Source: Microglena sp. YARC (lineage: Eukaryota > Chlorophyta > Chlorophyceae > Chlamydomonadales > Chlamydomonadaceae). Taken from it: 64,000 nucleotides of DNA. Positions within the stretch are counted from its first letter, which is position 1. Each line of letters begins with the position of its first letter. Positions 35,500-45,462 of the stretch are shown one piece after another. The notes beneath the pieces were generated by a model. The model searched no databases. It saw nothing but the letters and a program-made list of their open reading frames with translations, and was not told the origin of the DNA. A program made the position numbers and the translations under genes. The stretch spans positions 78,629,421 to 78,693,420 of the forward strand of contig CM039462.1 of assembly GCA_022414725.1 (NCBI GenBank), in the 5' to 3' direction.

Positions 35500-37282
35500 C
35501 TCCTGTAGGAGCTGGACAATCAGGAGGCCGAGACCCCGTAATCCCAGACTCCCCGGTTTGGAATATGGTAGCCTTGACTGCACCTATTCAGCCGATTTCG
35601 TCTCGTCAGAGATTCTTGAGCGTTGTACATGGCTTATGCTTTCACTAAAGCTCTAGAAGATGAGCAGTTTTGGTGTTTGAATGGGTTGCTGGGGATGGTA
35701 GATTGCTTATGTGGGGTGATACCCCCCACAGACGAGCGTCCTCCTAGATAGCTTTTTGTAGCTACTGTTCTGGGGTTCTATAGGTCTGCAGCTAGTCCCA
35801 CAGTGGGAGCAGCTGTTCGTGTCAGGTCTAGATTCCTTGATCCGCTTTTGCTTGTCATTGCTTAGCTATTTATCGCCTTTGCAGGTTTTGCATTTGTGCT
35901 TTATTTGCCTGCCCGATTGCATTGAGTGGAATCTTTGGCTGTTACGCTCTATCCCACTCTGGATGAGCCGGTTTCCGCTTGACACCAGCTTTGGTTTCTG
36001 CCCTGCCCATCTGGGTATCTAGGCATTATTTGCTTTTCCAGCAGATTTGGACTTTACTTTGATACTTCTGTGGAATGTTTGTAGATGCTACGGGATCTGA
36101 TTTCTGGTTACTGTTTTCTAGGATCTTGCATAGTATGATAAGTTGCTTGCTGCTAAGTATGAGAGGTGTTGGATGTACAAGTGATGGATGTACACGTGGA
36201 CGTACATGTGTTGGATGTCCAGCTGCGCTTGGCATTTTTGGATCGCTTGGTATGGGTATAGTTCAGCTCAAGTGATATTGGGGGTGTTGCAGCTTGGAGG
36301 AGCTGGCTGGACTGGATGTGTGATGAATGTTATGCCACCTACTCCTGGACAGGGTGGAGCTTTCAGGCTGGAGGTGGAGCTGGCTGGATACATTGGACTG
36401 AAATGGCTAGGTTGATCTGGCTTCACTAGACTGTACTGCTAGTGTGACATGTGGGATTGTTTGGATTGGTTTGCGAGGCATGGTGCTCGAGCGTTCCTCC
36501 TAGCTCTTCCCTTTGGGTTTTATAGGCTGAACATTTAGGATTTTCCCTCCTAGTTTTTTCTGGACTCTTCGTGTTGTGTACTGTGTGCCTATGGCTGCCA
36601 TGGCTATGACCAGCAGTCCTAGGTTTGCTTGTCCCTGCGTCGGAATTCGGTTAAGCCCTTCCGCAGGATAGCACTGCTATGTGAGCTCTTAATGGGATTT
36701 TCCTTTTCTGGTTTACCCTTAATTCACCCGTGTTGGTAAATCAGGTGGAGAAAGATTGGGTAACCCGTGTATTTGGAGGCTTATTAATACAGGCCTGGTT
36801 CAGATTAGTGTGTACAGTAGGAATATAATTTCTTACAGTTTTGGATAAATAATGAGATGAGATCTGTCTGGGTTTTCGGTTTGGGTTGTTCCTAAAGCTA
36901 TTGGGAGCTACTAGCCCTGGTGTCTTATAGGTCTGCCCCTGGTCCCACAGTGGGAGGTGCTACCGAGGCAGATCTTGAATACTTTAGCTGATTTTGCTAT
37001 TTGTCGCTTTTGCTATTCTCGCACTTGCATGATTTGCATTTGCTGATTATTTGGCTGTGAGTTTTGCATTCAGGAGTTTTAGGTTGGTATGGATCTTTCC
37101 CCTTTCTGGTTGGGCAAGTCTCCTTGTCGTACATGCTCTGAGAGCGACGGATTGTTCCTCCTTTTTTGGTTTTGTAGGTGTACTTTTAATTAGGTGGAGC
37201 TACTTACAGGTGTAGCCCATCCACTTAATCATGTGGACATTTTGGGTTCTGACTTGCCTGTCTGGATATGGGCATTACTTAG
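35500..37282 (+). other. Element C interior, non-coding as far as visible
   Basis: T/G-rich sequence with short frames only. A ~150-bp segment (ttctataggtctgcagctag.. tcccacagtggga) at about 35765-35900 has a diverged direct copy at about 36905-37050. Purine motifs aggtggag recur at about 36371, 36744 and 37191. No gene was recognised. Confidence 0.5.
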
Positions 37283-37580
37283 TATCAGCTTGGATAACAC
37301 TCCGGAGAGTGGACTTTGTGTGTGCAGCACGCCAATCTATAAATGCGGAGACGAGAATAAGTTACAAGCACAGGAGACCCATTAAGGGGCACCAGTGGAG
37401 GAAAGGGGGCGGTAGCCTGGAACCTGATCAGGGTACAGGCTAGACAGCGCGTGTCAGAAGAACCGATGACGCAGTCAACAGGAAGCTGACATAGTACTGT
37501 CAGGACCGATAGTTCTAAGGGAGTACACAAGGAGTCACCAAGACATAAAACAAGCGAGAGCACCGCTATTCATGCTGATA
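37283..37580 (-). repeat. Element E 3' LTR (empty site for LINE stub L4)
   Basis: 298 bp, tatcagcttggataac.. to ..ttcatgctgata. It matches 41254-41826 at nearly every position outside the insertions. aagcac at 37366-37371 is the intact target of L4. Confidence 0.88.
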
Positions 37581-40260
37581 CTCCACCTATGACGCAGGTG
37601 ACATACAATACTAGTACTCCACCTATGGCACTGGGGACATAGAACCAGAAACTGGTAGCAAACAAAAATTATTAAGGAACGGCGGAAAAACAGGAAACCA
37701 GAAGAAAGCCTTGTCTAAAATAAAAGGATGAGAAAGGACGAACCAAAAACCACTGTAGTACACCGAAAATGTAGCAGCAAAAAACTTGGGTCATACCGAG
37801 CTGAGCTGAGACCAAAATGGAAATGTAACCATCCATGGTAAGCGCAAAAATACTATTCATCCAGAATAGTAGGCACCAAACCAGAAAATCACAGGGAGGC
37901 CAAACAGAAATCAATCCTAATACCAAAGGAAGGGGAACAACGGTGACTGAAAGAACCGAGAACTTAACCTAAAGAGAAGACTGAAAAAATCGTATATCAA
38001 AGTTGGGGAACAACGGTATAGAAAACCCGATCCGGGAATAGGAACCTAACGCCAATCGATGATAACCAAAGAGACGGATTGAAATATCGTGTGAGCGCAG
38101 CACACGAGAGAATCAAAGCCTAAAGGACGCAGACAAGAGGACACTAAAGACTACGATGGAAAAAAAAAAAAGTCGATGGAAAAATCCACTACCTTAAAAA
38201 CTATTCTTAGCATAGAATTCATGACTAGGTTGGGATGAAAAAACCATGATGAACTGGTTTCTCACTCAAAGATGGAAGTAAGAAGATGTATGAAAGTTAA
38301 TTATCATAAATCCCCAGCTACGGCACTAACGAAAAACAGTCTAAGAGGTGGGTATCGCACCGCAAAGAACTCGTGCACTCAAGGCAAACCAAGCGCCTAA
38401 CTAAAGCAAACCAAACCTGCAGCAACTGAAAAAATCCAAAGGATGCGAAGTTAAAATTTTCAAGAAACTTGTAACCAACAAAGGAAACACAGTTCAATGA
38501 ACAATAGAAGGGTAGATGTACAACCATAGTACATAAAACCTATTGTCCACCTGAAAAATAGTAAACGCATTAAAAGGACTTCAAAGAATTTACTGCAAAG
38601 GATGGACTGAAAGGGCGCTTGAAATACACTCGGAAAACAAGAAAGAGGTGAGCGGCGGTACATCTGCAAGTACAACTGCAAGATTACCCAGCCCACCAAT
38701 TCACAGTAAAATCCGAAGGGAAACAACTACTACACTCCACAAAAAGTTCCAATCACATGAGGGGCTGGTGATCTAAAAACAGTGTGGAGTAAAAAGAAAT
38801 AGCTAATCTATGATGAGCTCCACCGAACGAACCATCTGCCTATGGAACTAAAAGTCAGAAACCATCAAGACGCTATAACGGTGGTCTGAATAAAGTACCA
38901 CCTTCCACCAAAACCAAGAAAGACAGCTGAAAGGAAGCTGCCTAAACAAAGCGTCGTAACGCTCCACCAATCTAGACTACCCTATAAGTCAGTCTAGGAG
39001 GTGCTGAGGAATAGGCACTCACACATAGGGCCATGTTAACCTACGAATGAGAACCAGCAGCACCTAAAACAATGAATCCTGGGTTGACTGTAACACCCCA
39101 GCCATACGCAGTATCAAGCTAGACCAGTGTTCAAGATCATCACTTACCCATTCGGCAACGGCTACATCATCACATGGGCTTGACCCGAGTAATCCACCAG
39201 GGACGACAGGAGGCGTCGGAATTATCGACACCCGCGAGCCATCCGAGGTGGTCGGAGGTTGGCGACTATTAGTCAATGGACCTGATCCAGGTACCACTAT
39301 GATCGAAGGCTGTCTAAATCCTAAAGCTTCACCGCTAAAACGTGGCACAGAGGAGGGCCTGGCGACCCCTGAGATTCGGCTAAGATTATAGTTGGATATC
39401 CAACTCCCACCCGCCCTAAAACTTCACACACAATACAGCAAGATCAGGCCCTGGTCTAGAATGCAACAATGATACATCCCAGCCAGGCCAGCCAACAACA
39501 ATTGGGGTTGTTAAAGGGCGTAGGGAATTACCGGTAACACATAACATATCACCGTTTGATGACAGGAGGGATGCAAGCGGGCACGGGGACCCATACTAAT
39601 GGGAGAACCCAGAAAGACAGTTTAGAACTGAACTGGAGATAGAGAGTACATCACTACTCACTACTAACTGGCGCAACATTGGAAACCCAAATATAATAAC
39701 CCTTACTCACCAGGGAATACCCAACCAGTCTACCAAATAACGTCTTTTTAACTAGCTTGTTGCGTGACTGCCCAATACTAAGATTACATAGCAAGGGCAA
39801 CCAAACAAACGCAACAACGACACATCAGGTGCAACCCCAAAGAAAAGCTCCGAAGGAGTCTTGTCTCCCTAGATGAACACGCGATTGCAAAGATAACACA
39901 CTAGCACCATGCTGAGCAGTGTCATCATCAACAACTCATGCATGCCCCAACTAATCGAGATCAACCATGCCTCTATACCACTTAACTAAAAATTCCTAAG
40001 CCCTATCAGAACTCAAACACTTGAACCCAAACTTACGTAGCTAAGGCATACACCTAAGGGGGGAACCAGGGGCACGGGAAGACAAAGTAGTAACATCTGT
40101 CGAACCACGGAACGCACCCAGGGGTCACAAGGAGCCTAAGAGAGAAAAATATCCACCAAGATATCATGCCAAAGATCCTCCACGGCCGCTGGACTAGGGC
40201 CAGGACGGCGTCCACTGCGGCCTGTAGCATGGGCGAAGTCCGGCGCTGCGAGACCTGGGA
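37581..40260 (-). other. Element E interior without recognisable coding
   Basis: A-rich on the + strand with short frames on the - strand. Two copies of tactccacctatg (37577 and 37616) are the purine motif catAGGTGGAGTA on the element strand. No domain was recognised. Confidence 0.5.
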
Positions 40261-41120
40261 TCACAGAAGGTGGGGAAGCGTTAGGTCGAAGTCGAGATTA
40301 GAGGTATGGGAAAAAGGAGACGAGAATGACAGTGCAGCAAGTCGCACCTGGTGCAGAAAATCGCACCAATGGCAGAAAATCGCAAATCGCAAGGGCAGAA
40401 TTCGAACATTTATCGCTAGGATGCGAAGAGCAGAGCCGAGGCATGTAAAGGTCCTAATATCCCGCCGTCGATGATCAGTCAATCCCAAGTCCCCCCCTCT
40501 ATCGCTCGACTCACACGGTTGGGGGGTAGAGGGAGCAGCACCCGTAGTGGTGCTGACCATACCCCCCTGCCTCCTACCACCTCCAGAATCTCCAGGTCCC
40601 GACGCGTAGGTCGTCCTCCTCTGGCGAACCCTACGGCAGTGCCGGCGATCCGCCAGCTTGATCGAAAAAATTCTCCAGAAGGTAGCACAGAGCCACTAGA
40701 GCGCAAGCTCATGCCAGTAGCCGACCGTCGGCTGGGCAGAGCAAAGGGGGCAAAGACGACGTAGACATCAGCAGGGAGCTTGGTCGGCTTGGCAACCTCC
40801 GGTATGCAGGCAGAGCCTCAAACACCGGAGAAAGGTCAGCGACGACAAGGACGCGAGCAGACGAAGACGGGGTATCTCCACCGATGTCCAGGCTAGTCGC
40901 CGACTTGAGTCTGCACGTCACAGTCATCTACGACAGACGGGAGGAGGCGACAGACGGTAGGGGAGGAAAAAGAAGAGAAGATGGAGGAATGACCGGGGGG
41001 GGTTACTTCCACGATGGCGGAAGGACTCTCATGACCGCTAGCAGAGGCAGCTGGTGCACAAACGTCTAGCCAATCATCAAGAGGAGCCGTTCCTCCGTTG
41101 GAAGGATTGGTCGCAGCCAT
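40261..41120 (-). pseudogene. Element E gag-like gene, frameshifted
   Basis: It starts at 41120 (MAATNPSNGGTAPLDDWLDV), aligned with the start at 59753 of the related element F. Later blocks DTPSSSARVL..SPVFEA, GMSLRSSGS and GVWSAPLRVLLPLP also match F or element C. At least three frames are needed. It is Pro/Ser-rich and no zinc finger was found. Calling it gag is inference. Confidence 0.55.
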
Positions 41121-41342
41121 CGCTGAGAATGATACTGCGCATCCCGCGCGTTCAGGAAAGACCATCCATGTCATGGAGTTTCTCAAAATGGCGGGAGGTC
41201 CTCGCGGAAGTTGCATCGCAAAGCAGTGGTAGTAAATGAAGGGCCGTATAACCTATCAGCTTGGATAACACTCCGGAGAGTGGACTTTGTGTGTGCAGCA
41301 CGCCAATCTATAAAAGCGGAGACGAGAATAAGTTACAAGCAC

Positions 41343-41633
41343 TGGACTGCTTAGTGGCACCGTAATTTATTATCCCTTTTTTTTCTTCTTGAGACTTCTC
41401 ATTTGTTAGCTTCTTACCTCCGCCACTGTAAGTGGTTGAGATCTGGGTCCTGCTCTAAGGGGTTTAATACCTACGCCACCAAAACGGTGGTTGGGAGTTT
41501 GGTTTGTTTGTCCTCGACACACCCCTGATGTAATGGGGTTTTTTGCTTTGTGGGTGCTTTTTCTTTTTGTTTAAAGCACAGAGTCTCATACACCCTCGCG
41601 GTGTCAAGTAGACTTTAACATGTAATGTAATGT
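41343..41633 (+). mobile_element. LINE stub L4, 291 bp, 3' UTR only
   Basis: It is identical or nearly so to the last 290 bp of L2: tggactgcttagtggcacc, the stop codon, the tatccctttt..ttcttcttgag UTR and two taatg units. TSD aagcac is at 41337-41342 and 41634-41639. The uninterrupted site is preserved in the sister LTR at 37366-37371. It is a textbook severe 5' truncation during target-primed reverse transcription. Confidence 0.95.
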
Positions 41634-41826
41634 AAGCACAGGAGACCCATTAAGGGGCACCAGTGGAAGAAAGGGGGCGGTAGCCTGGAACCTGATCAGG
41701 GTACAGGCTAGACAGCGCGTGTCAGAACAACCGATGACGCAGTCAACAGGAAGCTGACATAGTACTGTCAGGACCGATAGTTCTAAGGGAGTACACAAGG
41801 AGTCACCAAGACATAAAACAAGCGAC

Positions 41827-41960
41827 AGTTTATCATTCCCGCACCCGTCTGTGTACCGCGACCTTCTGGGAAAGATCGAACCCCCCCGTTTTCCTCCAGA
41901 TTCAGGCATTACTGTGAGCTATACTACTAGGACACGAGTGCCTTATTAGCATCAGATCAG
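41827..41960 (-). mobile_element. tRNA-like insert (possible SINE) in element E 5' LTR
   Basis: On the - strand, tagtatagctcacagta resembles a Pol III A box, and gggggggttcgatcttt (about 41880) resembles a B box (9 of 11 positions), with tRNA-like spacing. The sequence is absent from the sister LTR. No clean TSD was found and stems are degenerate, so SINE versus old tRNA relic is open. Confidence 0.35.
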
Positions 41961-42280
41961 ATGCATTTCACGCTGATATTTAGCATTCCGCAACACTTCT
42001 TTTGTTCTGGTCCTGTTATTCTTTTGGTTTGTTTTTTATTTTGCTTCATTCTGAGGAATGTTTGGTAGAATCTCTTGGATACGGTGTTTGGCTATTTAAA
42101 TATAACATAGCTTTGGTTACATGGCGTATTCCTTCCTCACTTCTGAGGTGGAGTCACCAGTGTTTCTTTTTTATATTTCTCCTTTTACCTCAACAGGTGG
42201 AGTTTTACAGTTCTTCGTTTTCTCAGTTAGTTTTCGGTTACGGAGCTAAGTTTTATTACAGTTCACCTGACCAGGTGGAG

Positions 42281-42693
42281 TGTCAGAGTTCGGTGACCAG
42301 TAGGTCAGTCTCACTGTCTGTGGCGTGTGAACACGTGGACACAGCCGCAGGTCTTAGCCGTAACCTCATCTGTGAGAACCTTCCAGGGACGCAGCCTCTC
42401 TAGCGATTACAATGGTCTAGTGGTAGACCAGATTGCTAAGGAACGAAGAGTCGGGGGTTCGACTCCCCCTTCGGTCGCTCTTGACGTTGCAGGTCGTCGT
42501 CAACCGCGATGGTAGCTTGTCCAGTTGAGGTAGGAGACCGCTCCCCACCCGCGTACGACGGGCTCCCTTAACACCACGCCCCACCAGGCGTTATCATTAC
42601 TCCAGGGGCGCCTTAGCGGGGCCCCTTGCTTTAATCATTGCCTGAGTTAAACTATCTCTGTCCATCTCTCCACCTATTGGTGTCATTCTGTCA
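42281..42693 (+). repeat. Element C 3' LTR (contains SINE)
   Basis: tgtcagagttcggtgacc to ..tgtcattctgtca, interrupted at tccaggg by the SINE. Directly followed by TSD cacgc. Confidence 0.9.
42389..42600 (+). mobile_element. tRNA-derived SINE, 212 bp
   Basis: The insertion is flanked by TSD tccaggg (42382-42388 and 42601-42607), and the empty site is in the 5' LTR (33933-33939). Near its 5' end is a tRNA-like head (about 42402-42479) with a perfect A box tggtctagtgg (42413-42423) and perfect B box ggttcgactcc (42456-42466). A D arm ggtc/gacc, a T stem ggggg/ccccc and partly paired acceptor ends are visible; the anticodon arm does not pair. A ~120-bp tRNA-unrelated body follows, without a poly-A tail. 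Confidence 0.8.
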
Positions 42694-42698
42694 CACGC

Positions 42699-44139
42699 CC
42701 CACGCCGACGACGCAAACCGCGCAGCCTCTCTATCTGGAAGAGCGCAGCGCGGCATACGAGTTGGACAAGGAGCATAGGCGCCGCCAACATATGGGCGAT
42801 CATCTGATCGCTTATGAGAGGGTTGGCCAGCTGCAAGCTGAGCTAACCCAGACGGCAGGAGCTGCGTCGGCCATGGCCGACACTTTTGCCGGCCGTCGCA
42901 GCTAAGGATGCTCGCATCCTGGAGCTGGAGCAAAAGCTCACTGCCGCCATCGCTACTGTCGACGCTGCTACTACCAACGGTTGCACGGCGGAGGATCGCA
43001 GGGAACTCGTGGAGCTCCACTTCCAGCTCGGTAGAGACCTGGAGCGGTGTCGCAAAGAATTGTGCACCCTCAACGCTGAGCATGGTCAGTCTCTGACAGC
43101 CGCCCAGGCCGCCATGGCAACCCTGCAGGCCTCCCTCGACGCCGCGGACAGAGACCTGTTGCGGTCCAACGCAGACCTTTCGCGGGCAAACGCAGGTGAG
43201 CAGTTTTGTACGCCCGCAACGTATCGCACGCACCTGCCCTTTACTGCATGTAATCCGTCATTGCCTAACTTCCCACGTTCCCCCCACTACGCAGAGGTCG
43301 TCAGGCTGACTGAGATCAACGCTGAGCTCACACGCCAGAACACGGATTGCAAGCGCCCAGTGGCTGGCCCTGGCGTACTCACCGCTGCAGACGTCATGGC
43401 CATGATCGCGGCGAGTCCTCGTCCTGAGGCTCGTAGTGAGGCTGTCACGCCTATGGAGACTGACGGGGGACCCCGAGGCTCCACCAGCGCTGACTTGTAC
43501 CACGGGTGCGGGAACGGGAGGGCAGTGGGCCAGAAGCACACGCTGCCGCATGCTGGGCGTCCGTCAGGACGACCCCACCCCGACCGAGCCCATTTCGGCG
43601 CTAATGAAGGCCCACAAGGCATTCGCGGCGCCATCCTACGCCAAGGCGGCGAAGAAGGAGAAGATGCTCTCCTATCACTCCGAGGATCACCCCATCGCCC
43701 CCTACGCCGACGCACAGTTGGCCGAACACCTCTTGGAGTATGCGGACGAGCTCCTCTCGTCTCGCGACGACGCTGACTTGGCTGCCGCGCAGCAGGTGAT
43801 CGAGGACCTGCGGGACCATCTCACCCGCCTCTTCCGATCCAATCAGGTGAGGAGGAAGGCCAATTGGATGGATGACATGCCTGAGTGCATCGACGACATC
43901 TACAACCGCAACGAAGCCCTTAAGGGGACGAAGGCGCTGGCCACCCACTGCCCGGCGGCCCCTGCCAACGACCGCAAGCTCGACAAGAAGTTGCCTCGCC
44001 CCGCTGACTGGCAGGTGCGGGTTGTTGTTAAGTCAGGGTTGTTTGATTCATCGGCAGTCGCGAAGGTAGCCCCGACGTTTAGCCCCAAACCGTTTCAAAT
44101 CCCAGAAGGATACGCACCGTCGGGTTCACTCACGACAAA
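42699..44139 (+). pseudogene. Element A gag, N-terminal coiled-coil portion
   Basis: From 42703 a frame reads TPTTQTAQPLYLEERSAAYE.. and ends in a T-run at 42884. The +1 frame continues with a long heptad-rich coiled coil (ILELEQKLTAAIATVDAA.., LVELHFQLGRDLERCRKEL, LSRANA). A GT..AG segment of 99 nt (43196-43294) interrupts the heptads. A further frame (from about 43560) encodes DDPTPTEPISALMKAHKAF and YADAQLAEHLLEYADELLSS. Two frame changes in total. Coiled-coil multimerisation would suit a Gag, but no named domain is recognisable. Confidence 0.6.
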
Positions 44140-45462
44140 ATGCAACGCGGGATGGTTCCTCGTGCGGGCGCTACCCCCTCCCTTCCGTCCGTCGCACCCT
44201 CGACTGCCACACCCCCCGATGACCTTGTTGCAGTCTCTGACTACGTCTCATTGGACGACGAGATCGCCGATCACCCTGGGTCACCCCGACAGGCGACACC
44301 TGTCAAACCGACCACGGATCGCGCTCCACAGACGGGTGCTCCGACGGAGCCCCCAGTGACGCCTCCGACGACGCTACCAGCAATACCTCCGACAGAGCCG
44401 CAGGCTCCTGTCCGACCTCGTACAAAGCGCGCAGCAAAGCTGCCCCTCGACGCCCCCTCGCCGACGCGACATGCTTGCGCGGACACGCCGAGGCCTCTCG
44501 ATACTCCAACGAGTTGGCCTGATTCGATCCAACAGCCAGACCAGTATCACGCTGATCGCGACCATGGCTTCGCCAAGCGTATCACTGAAGAGAGAAAGGA
44601 ATTACGTCTCATTGAACACAAACTGTCAGACAGGTGTTCTAAAGCAAAGTTGCGCCGATGGATCGTCTCGGTTTTGACGATCCTCGAGCTCCAGTTTTCC
44701 GACGGATACATTGGTCCGTTCGCACGGATTGTTCCACATCTGTCGACGGCATTCTCTGGCCAACTTCGCATTACGTTCGACGAAGCATGGGCTAGCAACG
44801 AATTGGACGGATTGGATTTTGCTGGTGTCATGGACTGGGTGGAATCGCAGTTCATGCCCGAAATTTTATCGGAAGCACACGTTGCTCTTACCAGACTACA
44901 CGAAGGTGGCCTGCGCCAAGAGACTCGATCCTTGCAGAATTATTTTCACACCATCAAGTCGGAATTCCGCAAAGTCCCAGATCTCACCGATCGCGAGAAA
45001 TTGAATTTCTTTCGCACGGGACTCTCCGACGACCTCTGCGCCGGGGCACACTCTAGACGCGAGTCAGGCACGTTATTCGAGACGATGGAGGACTTGTTCC
45101 ACTATCTGCAACTGGACGAGGCGAGAAAGATCGTCGCTGCTCGAGGCAAGTCCTTGACGGACAAACACGATCGCCATTAGAGGGGAGGATACGCAAATCA
45201 TAAGTCGAAGTCTCAGTTCAAGAGGCACGCGGATACACGATACCCGGGTAAGGGCCTAGCAGTAAATCGAGTCCAATTTACCCATGCCCCTCCCTCCGAT
45301 TCTGACACCGATTCTTTCTCTTCGCAGGGCCTGAAGCCAACCGACGACGGCGGGGAGATGAACTCTCGCCCAGCCAAGAGCCCCAAGCTGGAGGCCAACG
45401 GTAGTCGCAAGGAGAGAGGGAATGAAGATTTGGACAAGATGTCTGTGCTATTCCCCCCATAA
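44140..45462 (+). pseudogene. Element A gag, capsid portion
   Basis: A Pro/Thr-rich N-terminus is followed by a retrotransposon-Gag-like helical domain: GFAKRITEERKELRLIEHKL, LRITFDEAWASNELD, HVALTRLHEGGLRQETRSLQ, FRKVPDLTDREKLNFFRTGL. This is the layout of Ty3/gypsy capsids. A TAG at 45178-45180 interrupts it, but the same frame stays open to 45462 (YANHKSKSQFKRHADTRYPG.., SDSDTDSFSSQGLKPTDDGG), so the TAG is either a point mutation or a read-through site. Pieces of this domain recur in element B. Confidence 0.75.

Larger units (their letters stand above)
37283..41978 (-). mobile_element. Element E: pol-less LTR element with TATCAGC..GCTGATA termini, inside C
   Basis: The 3' LTR is 37283-37580 and the 5' LTR is 41254-41978 (enlarged by a LINE stub and a tRNA-like insert). 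LTR ends are the 7-bp inverted repeat TATCAGC/GCTGATA, not TG..CA. In element orientation an aggtggag purine tract immediately precedes the 3' LTR. Flanks are acttag on the left and tttag on the right, giving a 4-5 bp target duplication. A related LTR plus gag lies at 59292-61032. The interior lacks any RT or integrase motif. Confidence 0.85.
41254..41978 (-). repeat. Element E 5' LTR with two insertions
   Basis: LTR sequence 41254-41342, LINE stub L4 (41343-41633), LTR 41640-41826, then a tRNA-like insert of about 130 bp, then a diverged LTR end (..catttcacgctgata) to 41978. Confidence 0.8.
33832..42693 (+). mobile_element. Element C: short-LTR, pol-less retrotransposon inside A's gag
   Basis: The 5' LTR is 33832-34034 (203 bp) and the 3' LTR is 42281-42693 (413 bp including a SINE). 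Both run tgtcagag..ca. TSD cacgc is at 33827-33831 and 42694-42698. Without the SINE (219 bp with one TSD) the 3' LTR is 194 bp; the 5' LTR is the same plus a private 9-bp insertion. A ggtggag purine tract sits directly before the 3' LTR and recurs at 42146 and 42195. The interior without element E is about 3.5 kb, has gag-like low-complexity frames, and shows no protease, RT or integrase motif. It is best described as a LARD-like non-autonomous element. Confidence 0.9.

Noticed and set aside
44020..44060. Second intron-like GT..AG segment in gag
   Set aside because: Too short for a plausible spliceosomal intron and without a branch-like word.
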